From assembly GCF_002949795.1 (NCBI RefSeq), contig NZ_CP026692.1, positions 5,502,545-5,566,544 of the forward strand: a stretch of 64,000 nt of DNA, written 5' to 3'. Below, one piece after another: positions 24,504 through 33,831 of this stretch. Within the stretch, counting starts at the first letter, position 1. Each line of letters begins with the position of its first letter. A model generated the notes under the pieces. It was not told the DNA's origin, did not search any database, and was given only the letters and a program-made list of their open reading frames with translations. The translations under genes and the position numbers were made by a program. This DNA comes from Nostoc sp. 'Lobaria pulmonaria (5183) cyanobiont' (lineage in GTDB: Bacteria > Cyanobacteriota > Cyanobacteriia > Cyanobacteriales > Nostocaceae).

Positions 24504-24570
24504 CCCTCTCCCTAGCTAGGGAGAGGGACTTTGAATTTGGCTCCCCTTCTCCCAAAATTGGGAGAAGGGG
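24504..24570. repeat. Double palindrome repeat
   Basis: Two adjacent perfect palindromes: CCCTCTCCCTAGCTAGGGAG (24504-24527 in full) and a 28-bp hairpin CCCCTTCTCCCAA/TTGGGAGAAGGGG (24543-24570). Common dispersed Nostoc-type repeat between the hydrolase remnant and the convergent methyltransferase; could serve as a bidirectional terminator. Confidence 0.7.
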
Positions 24571-24627
24571 TTGGGGGATGAGGGCGAATTTTGTATTTGT
24601 GCAAGAGGTCAATCGATCCTATTGCTT

Positions 24628-25275
24628 TTAACTTTTTGAGTTTTTCAGCAGTAATCGACAACCACATAAAAACGGATTTTGACTCTCTGTGCGATCGTCT
24701 GCAAGCACTTCTATGGTCAGCCTGCTATTGTAAATCAATTTGTCATAATCCATCAATGCATCCCACTTGATCTTGCCAGTCGGAAAACCTAGCTGTGAAG
24801 TACTATCAGATATTAATTCTTGCCATTTCTGAATCTCTGGATCTTGTGATTTGCAGTAATCGAGAATGGCAATCAAGGCACCAGGCTTAGTAACTCGCAG
24901 GATCTCTGCAAGAGCGCGGACTGGATCTTCAACGACACAGAGGGTAAATCCCGATGCTGCTGCATCAAAACTATTATCAGGAAAATCAAGATTGCAGAGA
25001 TCCGATACCTTGAAGGTGATGTCTGCGGGTACGCGCTTTTTACGTGCTTCATCCATCATCTTCTGAGAAAGATCAACACCGACGACACGTACACCTTCAG
25101 GATAGGCTGGAAGATTAAGACCAGTTCCTACCGCAGCATCCAGGACAGTTTGTCCTGGCTTTAGCTGCAAAGAAGCAATTAGGGGTTTGCGTTCGATGTG
25201 CCAGTAACGCTTCATAATTGCGTCATAATCCACCGATCCCCGATCGTAAGTTTCAATCACCTGATGTATCTGCAT
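24628..25275 (-). CDS. Class I SAM methyltransferase
   Basis: A 215-residue UbiE/COQ5-like methyltransferase. Motif I is VLDAAVGTGLNLP (residues about 45-57), followed by VVGVDLS, the acidic motif VSDLCNLDFPDNSFDAA and LRVTKPGALIAILDY. Length is typical of a stand-alone small-molecule methyltransferase. No neighbouring pathway gene gives the substrate. Confidence 0.85.
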   Translation of the reverse strand: MQIHQVIETYDRGSVDYDAIMKRYWHIERKPLIASLQLKPGQTVLDAAVGTGLNLPAYPEGVRVVGVDLSQKMMDEARKKRVPADITFKVSDLCNLDFPDNSFDAAASGFTLCVVEDPVRALAEILRVTKPGALIAILDYCKSQDPEIQKWQELISDSTSQLGFPTGKIKWDALMDYDKLIYNSRLTIEVLADDRTESQNPFLCGCRLLLKNSKS

Positions 25276-25679
25276 AGATTTTTTAACAAACAGGACTACT
25301 GATTTTAACTATCTGTTTAACTGTATAATCTGTTAGCGCTCAAAATTCGCATATTATATTACCAGCAAAATAACTTTACAATAGACAAATTCTCCAATAC
25401 CCTTGGGTTGAACAATTCTATAGCAGTGGAGTGGCAAGAGCGGCTGATGTATGATTAAAGATGGCGATCGCATCAATAGCAGGCGTTGGATAGTGCAGTC
25501 CGATTCGCCCTAAACAACAAATCATTGTTCCGGCTTTGTAAATTAGCAAAGATATTGTTACTCACAGCATTTTACAAGTCAATGAAGTACACTCTTCCTC
25601 AACTTGAAATCTGCTGTGTAATCCAAAATTCTCTACATTTCCCTGTCCGCCCATCACAGCCTCAGCCATAATTCATAAT
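25276..25679. other. Intergenic region, no feature recognised
   Basis: About 400 bp between the methyltransferase start and the histidine kinase stop. HIP1-like octamers and AT-rich sequence only; presumably contains the methyltransferase promoter. Confidence 0.4.
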
Positions 25680-27866
25680 TCAATCATTCCTTACCCGCAG
25701 AGGAATCTGAATGATAAACTCGGTTCCTTTTCCAGGAGTTGAGAAGCATTCCAGTTTACCGCCATGTTTTTCTGTGATGATTTGGTAGCTGATGGACATA
25801 CCCATTCCGGTTCCTTTGCCAATGGGTTTTGTGGTGAAAAAGGGATCGAATATTCGTTGCTGAAATTCTTTGGAAATACCAACTCCGTTATCAGCGATCG
25901 CCACTTCTAACCACATTGAATTAACTACGGATGTCCGAATCTTAATTTGACTGGGATTGTCCTTGATTTCCTGATAGGTACGCTTGGTATTATTTTCTTC
26001 TAACGCATCAATAGCATTTACTAAAATATTCATAAATACCTGATTAAGTTGTCCGGCATAGCATTCTACTGGGGGTACAGTGCCGTAGTCTTTAATCACC
26101 TCAATTTCGGGTTGTTCTGGTTTAGCTTTGAGGCGGTGCTGCAAAATCATCAAGGTACTGTCAATGCCCTCATGAATATCAACGTTTTTGAATTCTGCTT
26201 CATCGATGCGGGAGAAATTCCGCAGCGACAATACAATTTGGCGAATGCGATCGGTACCCACTTTCATAGAAGACAATAATTTTGGTAAATCTGACTGCAA
26301 AAACTCTAAATCCATATCTTCGGCAGCAATTTCAATTTCTGGAATAGGGTTAGGATTATGCTGCTGATACAATTGCACAAATTCTAATAAATTCTGGGTA
26401 TATTCTTGGATATGATCGAGGTTGCCATGAATAAAGTTGACTGGATTATTAATTTCGTGTGCAACTCCAGCAACTAGTTGTCCCAAACTAGACATTTTTT
26501 CACTTTGAATAACTTGAGATTGAGTGCGCCGCAATTCCTCTAATGTATTTTTAAGTTCAGTGGTACGTTCTTCTACTCGCTCTTCTAGTTCTTCCTTGCT
26601 TTTCTCTAAAGCCGTAAACGATTCATGCAGTTGTCCTGCCATATAGTTGAAAGAGTTAGACAGAGTATTAAGTTCTCGAATGCCGCTAATTTTTACTGTC
26701 TGATTTAGATTGCCGGATGCCATTGCCTCACTTGCCCAATTTAGGCGTAGAATCGGGCGTACAATCCAATGGGAAGTAAACACGCCCATCACTGAGGCAA
26801 CGACTAATGCGCCCAAACAAAGCGCGATCGTGGTTTGGGTATTAGCATTAATTTGCGCCATGAATGTGTTTTCTGGCACACTCATTACCACCAGCCAATC
26901 CAAGCCATACTTGTCACGCCAAGGTATAACATTGACAAAATGCCGTTTTCCTTGCACCTCAAGTTGAAAATCTGTGTCTTGGGTGATAGATCCAAACCCA
27001 GAGGTTTGCAAGTGTCTGGCAATGTTCTGTATTATTGGGTCAGAACTGTTGATCGCCTGCAATCGCCGGATCTTTTGATTGACCAGGACAAAAGGCTTCT
27101 CTGTACCGGAACTGGCAATTAATGTGCCATCCCGCTCCAGAAGGAACACCCGCCCAGACTTACTAATATCCAAACTGCGTAAAAAATCGCTGAGTTTTAG
27201 TAGGTGAATGTCTGTTGCAATCATTCCTAATAAGCGATTTTGCGAATCATAGATCGGACGACTGGCAGAGGCGGTGATGTAAGGCCCCGTTGGAAAATTT
27301 GCAGTATAAATCTTTGCCCAAATTGGTTTACCAGCAGCCATAGGTTGGGTATACCAAGACTCACTGAAATTGTTCCAAGTCCACTTAGCATTTACCTGAG
27401 TTCGATTACCTTGATTATCTGTGGCATAAGTGGAAATATTATTGGGAAGCTTGGCAGTCCAATCATCAATAGTAATTGTCTTGCCATCATAACGAGCTGC
27501 TCCCAGCCCCTCACCTGTCGTTAGTCCGATACCAATATAAGTCAGGTCATACGCCTGCATCTGATCCCAGAAATATTTGCCAAGGGTTTGGCGATCGCGT
27601 ACATTTAAAATTCCCCGGTGGATGGCATCTGCGTTGATCTGATTAAGCGTTTGCGGAATGGAAAGATGAGACTTCAGGTGTTCATCTACTACATCGCTGC
27701 TGCGATCCATCAACTGCCCTGCCAGGTCGTTAACTGCTCTTTGTCCATTTTTAAAGGACAAATAACCCACTAAACTGACGGCTGCAAAAATTTGAATCAC
27801 GAAGGGAACAATAAGAACAATCTGTAATGGCAACGCCTTAGCTTTGCTGAGATAGTGAGTCTTCAT
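25680..27866 (-). CDS. Membrane sensor histidine kinase (dCache-HAMP-HisKA-HATPase)
   Basis: A 728-residue histidine kinase. TM1 is at about 15-37, a periplasmic double-Cache sensor at about 40-340 (YDSQNRLLGMIATDIHL, GRVFLLERDGTLIAS), TM2 at about 345-368, then HAMP, a coiled coil (EERVEERTTELKNTLEELRR), HisKA with the phospho-acceptor His in LVAGVAHEINNPVNFI, and HATPase with N box NILVNAIDALEE, G1 ADNGVGIS and G2 GKGTGMGMSIS. dCache domains bind small molecules such as amino acids or organic acids. No response regulator is adjacent, so it is an orphan kinase. It lies inside the nifD element, so it would leave the heterocyst chromosome on excision. Confidence 0.92.
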   Translation of the reverse strand: MKTHYLSKAKALPLQIVLIVPFVIQIFAAVSLVGYLSFKNGQRAVNDLAGQLMDRSSDVVDEHLKSHLSIPQTLNQINADAIHRGILNVRDRQTLGKYFWDQMQAYDLTYIGIGLTTGEGLGAARYDGKTITIDDWTAKLPNNISTYATDNQGNRTQVNAKWTWNNFSESWYTQPMAAGKPIWAKIYTANFPTGPYITASASRPIYDSQNRLLGMIATDIHLLKLSDFLRSLDISKSGRVFLLERDGTLIASSGTEKPFVLVNQKIRRLQAINSSDPIIQNIARHLQTSGFGSITQDTDFQLEVQGKRHFVNVIPWRDKYGLDWLVVMSVPENTFMAQINANTQTTIALCLGALVVASVMGVFTSHWIVRPILRLNWASEAMASGNLNQTVKISGIRELNTLSNSFNYMAGQLHESFTALEKSKEELEERVEERTTELKNTLEELRRTQSQVIQSEKMSSLGQLVAGVAHEINNPVNFIHGNLDHIQEYTQNLLEFVQLYQQHNPNPIPEIEIAAEDMDLEFLQSDLPKLLSSMKVGTDRIRQIVLSLRNFSRIDEAEFKNVDIHEGIDSTLMILQHRLKAKPEQPEIEVIKDYGTVPPVECYAGQLNQVFMNILVNAIDALEENNTKRTYQEIKDNPSQIKIRTSVVNSMWLEVAIADNGVGISKEFQQRIFDPFFTTKPIGKGTGMGMSISYQIITEKHGGKLECFSTPGKGTEFIIQIPLRVRND

Positions 27867-28294
27867 TACTGGAAGCTGAAAGTTGTGTTAATTGGATTTG
27901 CTTCTATAGTTCCCAAGATGTTCGCATACTCACCTTTGTTTAAATTTTTTTTCAAGTCAAAGGCGGCTGTAAGGTGGAATGCTACTTTTTAAGCAAAAAT
28001 TGCTGCCCAGATTCGCAACTTCTTGAAGAAGTCGGGGATCTAAATCCAGCGATTTGGTAAGTGATATCTAGATGTGGCGTGGATTGCGAGGGTTCGTTCT
28101 TTTGTATTGCCTTGCTTCCTTGCAGGGAAATTAGGTATTGCCCGCCCAACTGACTGACTCCCCGTTGTAGCAGCTGGCGCGACATCAAAAAATCAGAGTT
28201 TGAGATGTTCTAGATATTAGCAATACCATCAGCACAAAATTTGGTTTTTTTTAATGTATTTTCATGAGTTCAACTTTTAAATTTGGAGTAATTT
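27867..28294. other. Intergenic region with small palindrome
   Basis: No gene seen. ACTTCTTGAAGAAGT (28018-28032) is a perfect palindrome within a Nostoc-type dispersed repeat (AGAAGTCGGGGATCT). Should contain the histidine kinase promoter at its left part. Confidence 0.4.
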
Positions 28295-28689
28295 ATGCAG
28301 CCATTTCAAGTAATCTCAGATAGTTTGAATATACGTTCAGCACCGATTGTTGACGAAGTTAATCTAATAGCATCTCTTCCAAAAGGATATATTGTATCTA
28401 AAATTAAACATTCAGATAATCACAAGTGGTGGAAGGTTGCAACTATTCTTGAAGGAAAAACTTTAGAAGGTTTTGTAGCTCAAAAATTCCTGAGTCCAGT
28501 CACAAAATTTTCTATCAAGACTGTTCTTAAAATTGCTGAAATGCAGATTTTCCAGGCAAATGGAGAATCTGCATTTTTCTATAAAGCAGGTATGAGCATT
28601 AATGCTGATGGTGCGCCTAATGCTTATCACCCCGCAGATAAAGGGATTTAAATGAGCAACTTGAAGCTTTGGGGTTAGAATTGACATGA
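28295..28689 (+). pseudogene. SH3-domain protein remnant
   Basis: The first 118 codons encode a bacterial SH3-like domain (DSLNIRSAPIVDEVNLIASLPKGYIV ... WWKVAT ... GFVAQKFL), then the start of a second domain (FFYKAGMSINADGAPNAYHPADKGI) before TAA at 28649-28651. That second segment resembles the N-terminus of a secreted hydrolase domain that normally continues for 150 or more residues. The reading can be continued thirteen codons in another frame (NEQLEALGLELT) to 28689. I read it as a frameshifted, C-terminally deleted gene. Confidence 0.6.
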
Positions 28690-29151
28690 TCGTTACAAAC
28701 TTAGACCTACCGATTGATGCGAGTTTGTGACAATTTTGGATAAGCGGCTTAAGTTCACGCAGACAGCAGTACAAACAAATATATCAAGTTTTGTTAGTTA
28801 TCTACGACCCAATGAATGAGGTGATTGTGCAATTGATAAAATAGCTAAGTATCGAGAGTATATTCAGACATTGCTTACTCAGTTTGCCTACATTTAACTA
28901 AAGCTCGGTTCTAGGTGAACCGAGCTTCGATTGAGATTTGATTTAACGATCGTCATGGCGCTTAGACGATGTTTTAAAAGTCCCTAAAGTGATAATTTTG
29001 CAGTTATGCACTAGGTTAAGTACAACGCCAAATTCAGGTTTTAGCTATCTACTAAGATGCAATGCTTTGCTAACTATAAGAGCAAAAAAACATTTTAAAA
29101 CATCATCTAAGATAAGCGCAATTGCTTTTGTCTTAACAGAGCAAAGAAATT
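28652..29151. other. Intergenic region with hairpin and inverted repeat
   Basis: Perfect hairpin AAGCTCGGTTC-TAGGT-GAACCGAGCTT (28901-28927), possible terminator. Inverted repeats GCGCTTA..GATGTTTTAAAA (28959-28980) and the complement (29091-29117) bound about 160 bp, resembling a small non-autonomous element. No coding sequence. Confidence 0.5.
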
Positions 29152-30111
29152 TTACTTGCGAGTTAGGTTAAGCAGTTCTTTGGGAGAAGCAAGTAAGTCA
29201 ATACCCACAAAGTAAATTTGACCTTGAGGATCGAGTAAAAATCGCCAAGCAATGTTCATCCCAACATTACCTCCAAACCAAGGAGTTTCGACCGTACCAG
29301 TAATTTTATGCTGTGTATAACCATCTTCTATAGTTTCCGAAACGCCTTTGGTTGGCTTCATTACTAACCCTTGTCCCTCATCTCGTAGGTAGGAAGTGAT
29401 CGCTTCTCGACCAACAATTGGTTTTTGGAAGGGTGGTTGCAGCGCACCATTATTAGCAAATAAAGCAACAGCAGCTTCAAAGTTATCTGCATTCATGGCT
29501 TCAATGTATTTCACCACTGTCGGTTCTGTAACTCCTTCAATAGTAAATTGGGGAGTTAGGGATGTACGTGGGAACTTAAAGTTTATGACTTCTGCCTGTT
29601 TGTTATCAGCTAGGGATGGATCGAAGCCCATATTTACTACAGTATTGCGTAGTACAGTAATTTGCTGACTCTGATCGATTCTCTGAACAGCTTGTAGCAA
29701 TGCTTTAACTTGAGTTGACATTTGATAGCCAACTGGCATAGGAGCGACAATACCCTCTTTCATCCACTCTCCTAACTGCCACCAGAATCCTAGCTTGGCG
29801 TTGACACCAAAATATGCATAAGAACGGCTAATAGGAGTATCAGCATTACTCGCTAAATCTGTCATTAATTGCGTTTGTTCTTCATGAGACATCTGCTTAA
29901 TTTGGTTGAATATACCTTCCATTAATTGGAGATTTGCTTTTCCGGGAGCAGCTGGAGTAATTGTACGACCTATTTCAGCGTAGGCATACCAGAGAAATGC
30001 CAGTTGATCCTCAATGTTCAGTTCAGCAAACATTGCTGTAGTAGCTGGAACAGCATCTGCCACTTGAGTGCTAGAGAAAATATTACGTGCGGAATCGATA
30101 GTATAACTCAT
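29152..30111 (-). CDS. ocp: Orange carotenoid protein (full length)
   Basis: A 319-residue OCP: an N-terminal helical carotenoid domain (about 1-165), a linker, then a C-terminal NTF2-like domain (about 190-315). Residues that hold the carotenoid or the domain interface are present: Y44, W110, R155, Y202, E245 and W289 (the last three one position later than in Synechocystis numbering). OCP senses strong blue-green light and quenches phycobilisome excitation; it also quenches singlet oxygen. The conserved core AWRFLL and LASPKELLNL end is intact. No FRP gene is adjacent, and which OCP subfamily it belongs to cannot be settled by eye. Location on a heterocyst-excised element is notable. Confidence 0.96.
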   Translation of the reverse strand: MSYTIDSARNIFSSTQVADAVPATTAMFAELNIEDQLAFLWYAYAEIGRTITPAAPGKANLQLMEGIFNQIKQMSHEEQTQLMTDLASNADTPISRSYAYFGVNAKLGFWWQLGEWMKEGIVAPMPVGYQMSTQVKALLQAVQRIDQSQQITVLRNTVVNMGFDPSLADNKQAEVINFKFPRTSLTPQFTIEGVTEPTVVKYIEAMNADNFEAAVALFANNGALQPPFQKPIVGREAITSYLRDEGQGLVMKPTKGVSETIEDGYTQHKITGTVETPWFGGNVGMNIAWRFLLDPQGQIYFVGIDLLASPKELLNLTRK

Positions 30112-30694
30112 GCTTATTACCTTAAAGATTTAGCTATTCAGTAGTTGGTTTTGGCTACAATTTTGCAGCTTCGGGGATAAATCTAGGGGCTTTTTCCTGG
30201 ATGACACAATTATCCCTAGATATTTAAATCCGAATTATTATCATTCACTACTCTGGCATCATAACTGGTAAAGGTTAACAAAAGACTAAGATTTATAAGA
30301 TTTATCTGATTAATATCATTGAATGAAATGTATATCCACTATTTGTTTTTCAAGTTGATAATTTCATAAAAGTGTTTTTTGAAAAACATATCTTCCTAAA
30401 GAAAGATATGTAGCTATATAGTATCTATCTATATAGATACATCTGCATTTTAGACTTTTTTAGCAATAAAAATACAATTGGTTAATTACTCAACTTTGTT
30501 TAAAACTGGCCGATAGGATTTCAGATAGTGAGGCATGTCGAGGGATGCAGGATTTCTGGCAGATTTCTATTCCACCGGAGGCTATTGCTTGAGCGATCGC
30601 AATTGAAAAATTATTGTACCCCACCCCAGTTGTGCTTTAGGATATTTTCTCTATAATGCTAAAAAGACAATTGCAAGACTACTGCTGAGAAACC
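30112..30694. promoter_or_regulatory. ocp upstream region with two hairpins
   Basis: 580 bp between the divergent ocp and DUF2891 genes. Two AT-rich inverted repeats, ACATATCTT/AAGATATGT (30387-30411) and GTATCTATCTATATAGATAC (30421-30440), lie about 280-330 bp upstream of ocp. No gene seen. Confidence 0.45.
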
Positions 30695-31762
30695 ATGCAA
30701 CTCCAAGCAATAGAGATTGACGTAGCGATCGCAGCCAAGTTTGTTCAATTAGTGCTCAACTGCGTCAACCAAGAGTATCCGCACAACAATATTTTCTGGT
30801 TTGAAAGCGATGAGGACATTAAGCCGCCACGCGAATTAATGCCAGCATTTTATGGTTGTTTGGATTGGCATTCTGCCGTACATGGGCATTGGTTACTTGC
30901 AAGGCTAGCTCGTTATTTTCCTGATGCTGAATTTCAGCCGGCAGCAAGGGAAGCACTAACCCAAACCCTGACTCCAGAGAAAATTCAAGGAGAAATTACC
31001 CATTTTAATCGATGTCCCTTCTTTGAATGTCCTTATGGGTTTTCATGGCTGTTGCAACTCGCTACGGAATTGCATGAATGGGATGATTCTCAAGGTAAAG
31101 AATGGCTAGCGGCGTTAGAACCGTTAGAAACCTTAGTTGCCAACAACTTTTATGACTGGCTTGAAAAACTCGAACTTCCCAATCGCACTGGAGCACACTT
31201 TCAAACCGCGTTTCCACTTGGTTTAGCACTCGATTGGGCGCAAATTAGGAAGAATAAAGACTTTGCCGATCTGATCGAAGACAAAGCCCAAAAATTTTAT
31301 CGGAGCGATCGCAACTATCCATTGCATTTTGAACCATTGGGTTATGATTTTGTCTCTCCCTGTCTTGCAGAAGCGGATTTAATGCGACGCATTCTTTCAC
31401 CAACAGATTTTGCAAATTGGCTTACCGATTTTCTTCCACATTTACTCACAGAAGATGCAGTAAACTGGTTGCAACCTGTACAAACAACTAAACCCAACGA
31501 CTATTTACAATCTCATTTTCGAGGTCTAAATCTCAGTCGAGCTTGGATGCTTGAGGGAATAATCTCTCGATTACCCGATAACGATTCTCGACTCGATACC
31601 CTGCGTTCTGTTACTGTTTTACATCGCCAGTGTGGGTTGGTAGATGTTGCAATTGACCATTATTCTAGTAGTCATTGGTTGGGAACGTTTGTAGTTTATC
31701 TTGTAACCGCACGTGGATTAGATAGATATAGAAATCCTACCTGGACTGGATTAAATAATTGA
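30695..31762 (+). CDS. DUF2891 family protein
   Basis: A 355-residue protein with the DUF2891 hallmark PPRELMPAFYGCLDWHSAVHGHWLLARL (residues about 48-75), the NRTGAHFQTAFPLGLALDWA segment, and a VAIDHYSSSHWLGTFVVYLV end, suggesting an (alpha/alpha)6 barrel. Activity unknown. Ends 26 bp inside the convergent TraX gene. Confidence 0.85.
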   Translation: MQLQAIEIDVAIAAKFVQLVLNCVNQEYPHNNIFWFESDEDIKPPRELMPAFYGCLDWHSAVHGHWLLARLARYFPDAEFQPAAREALTQTLTPEKIQGEITHFNRCPFFECPYGFSWLLQLATELHEWDDSQGKEWLAALEPLETLVANNFYDWLEKLELPNRTGAHFQTAFPLGLALDWAQIRKNKDFADLIEDKAQKFYRSDRNYPLHFEPLGYDFVSPCLAEADLMRRILSPTDFANWLTDFLPHLLTEDAVNWLQPVQTTKPNDYLQSHFRGLNLSRAWMLEGIISRLPDNDSRLDTLRSVTVLHRQCGLVDVAIDHYSSSHWLGTFVVYLVTARGLDRYRNPTWTGLNN

Positions 31763-32390
31763 TTATACCTAAAATTATTAAATGAGCCGGGTAAAATACA
31801 TAGAACCATCTAGCTTGTGAACCTTGTTTACCATTAAATTGAAAAACAATGAATACTGCAAGAATTGCCCAACCTTGAAATATATTAAGCATGGATAGGA
31901 TTATTAAAATAAAAAAGTGAAAAATGCACCAGTAGAGCAACCATACTTTGGGTTTGAGTTTGTCTATTAGGGACATCAAGAAAATTACTCCAATCCCATA
32001 AGTTCCATATTCAACGCCCAAGCCCTCGGCAACTACTGCACACAAGCCGATAATTATTAATTGCTGCCATAATTGTGGGTAACGCTTTACTAAGCGCAAC
32101 ATCACAAGTCCAAGAATAAGCGTGAACAGAATATTAAGTGATAAGCTCTGGAAGACAATAGTATAGATTGGCTGAGATATTATTGCTGTAATTAATAGTC
32201 TCCCCCCATAGCGGTGTACATTATGGGTATGTTTTTCGCCTTCAGCCAGAAGCCATGCAAAGAGGGGAAAGCTCAATCGCCCCAATAAGTGCAAGATTAC
32301 CAACTCTGGCATTAGCAAATAGCACAGATGATCCATAACCATGAATACTGCTGCTAAGATTTTAATGCTAAAAGCTGAAACTTTAATCAC
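31737..32390 (-). CDS. TraX-like membrane protein
   Basis: A 217-residue polytopic membrane protein of the TraX family (MDHLCYLLMPE, GRLSFPLFAWLLAEGEKHT, and at least five further hydrophobic segments). TraX of F plasmid acetylates pilin, but chromosomal homologues are uncharacterised acyltransferase-like proteins. The 3' ends of this gene and the DUF2891 gene overlap tail-to-tail by 26 bases. Confidence 0.85.
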   Translation of the reverse strand: MIKVSAFSIKILAAVFMVMDHLCYLLMPELVILHLLGRLSFPLFAWLLAEGEKHTHNVHRYGGRLLITAIISQPIYTIVFQSLSLNILFTLILGLVMLRLVKRYPQLWQQLIIIGLCAVVAEGLGVEYGTYGIGVIFLMSLIDKLKPKVWLLYWCIFHFFILIILSMLNIFQGWAILAVFIVFQFNGKQGSQARWFYVFYPAHLIILGIINYLIQSR

Positions 32391-32715
32391 AACGTTACAA
32401 TTACCTTGGATTCCTTGATATAGAATCCCGAAAATTTTATTTATTTAATATAAGAGTTATTCAAAATACTAGCAATTTGATAACATTAATAAAAAGGGCA
32501 ATGTCTACGATGGGCTATGACCCTCCTGCGTCGCTCTAAGCATACTCCTACGGAGAAGCAAGCTACGCGTAGCGTCTCGTTGGCGCAGCCTCTCGTAGAG
32601 AAGAGAAGCAATGCCATTCGCGCAGCGTCTCGTTTGCGCAGCCTCTCGTAGAGAAGAGAAGGCTTTAGGCTACGCTATCGGTGACGCCCTCTTCAGCAGA
32701 AAATGCAGAAACACT
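32391..32715. repeat. Tandem duplicated GC-rich repeat
   Basis: Two copies of GCGTCTCGTT(G/T)GCGCAGCCTCTCGTAGAGAAGAGAAG-type unit at 32572-32608 and 32625-32661 (53 bp apart). This is a Nostoc-type dispersed repeat just before the 192-aa gene. Confidence 0.65.
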
Positions 32716-33294
32716 ATGGCAAAGCGTAAAAAAAGCAATCTTCAGTGGATTAAAGAAACACTTGAACTAAAACCCGATCATCGTTGGGAATCTCCATCAG
32801 GCTACAAAATTTTTGTCGCAGATAGAGGTGCTGTTCGTTTCAATGTTCCCCAGAATTGGGTTTTTGAGCCACAAGAGAAATCCTTCAAGTTCATGGATAA
32901 AAAACCGCCCAACGATGATTGCTGTCTGGAAGTATCTTTTAATCGCCTGCCACCCAACGACTGGAGCCAGTTTCCGCTAAAATCCACCTTGAAGAAAGTC
33001 CTGGAAGACGACAGCCGCAACATCATTGCCAAGGGAGAAATTATTATCGTCAAGCGTCAAACCGCCAGAATTGTCTGGACAGAGATGAAGTTCATTGACA
33101 CTCAAGAAGAACCACGGGAAGCTTTTTCGCGGACTTGCATTGGTTTGGGGTCGAATGTTCAATGCTTAATTACATTCGATTATTGGGCAGATCAAGCAGA
33201 ACAACTAATACCCGTTTGGGATGAAGCAATGCGTAGTCTCACATTAGGGTTGTATATTCGTGACCCCATGACTGGTTTAGCTTTTCCAGACTGA
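32716..33294 (+). CDS. Conserved cyanobacterial hypothetical protein
   Basis: A 192-residue soluble protein starting at ATG 32716 (MAKRKKSNLQWIKETLELKPDHRWESPSGYK). The frame extends upstream only into repeat sequence. It has a VRFNVPQNWVFEP beta-type start and C-terminal EQLIPVWDEAMRSLTLGLYI. I recall comparable Nostoc proteins but no named domain. Function unknown. Confidence 0.65.
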   Translation: MAKRKKSNLQWIKETLELKPDHRWESPSGYKIFVADRGAVRFNVPQNWVFEPQEKSFKFMDKKPPNDDCCLEVSFNRLPPNDWSQFPLKSTLKKVLEDDSRNIIAKGEIIIVKRQTARIVWTEMKFIDTQEEPREAFSRTCIGLGSNVQCLITFDYWADQAEQLIPVWDEAMRSLTLGLYIRDPMTGLAFPD

Positions 33295-33831
33295 AGCCCA
33301 AGAATAATTGCTCAAGCTCCCTTGGCAAATATCAATGAAAACACTATTCTGGATTGGCAAAGCGAACGGCATATTTGAGCGCGGTTCTCTTTTTTTAGAT
33401 TGCCATTGAGCAGTTTGGCAAAAGTAACAGCAATCTTAATCCAGCTTTGGAGAAGCTTTTGCCCGCACCGGAACTGTAAAAACCTGCACTGGCAGAGTAA
33501 ATAAATTCTTTGTAGTATATAATAAAACAATTTACTAAAACTAATCTTTTAGCCTTTGTTTAAAGGAACTGGAAGTATTAGAGCGGATTGCAGAGAAGAT
33601 CGATCGCATTCAAGTTAACGGTAGCTTGGGTAGTATTTTAACAGACTTGATTCGGATGAATCCGCAGTGATTTGGTTATTAAAGATTGAGAGTTGGGTTA
33701 GATCGCATATTGATGACTTTAATTGTAAAAAAGTGTTTGCGATCGCGTCTAACCCAATCTGTAAAAATTGCTTGTTTCCGGTTAGCTGAAACCTTAAATA
33801 GATATGCCTACAAAAATCTATAAGAAACTAA
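33295..33831. other. Intergenic region with a coding remnant
   Basis: At about 33570-33670 a short open stretch (LEVLERIAEKIDRIQVNGSL ... DLIRMNPQ, ending TGA) looks like the C-terminal remnant of a lost gene. Otherwise AT-rich with no recognised feature. Confidence 0.4.

Noticed and set aside
28018..28032. Perfect palindrome ACTTCTTGAAGAAGT as an operator
   Set aside because: It belongs to a widespread Nostoc dispersed repeat and is not positioned at a convincing promoter.
31737..32390. TraX as evidence for a conjugative plasmid
   Set aside because: No other transfer gene, relaxase or replication gene is present; chromosomal TraX homologues are common.
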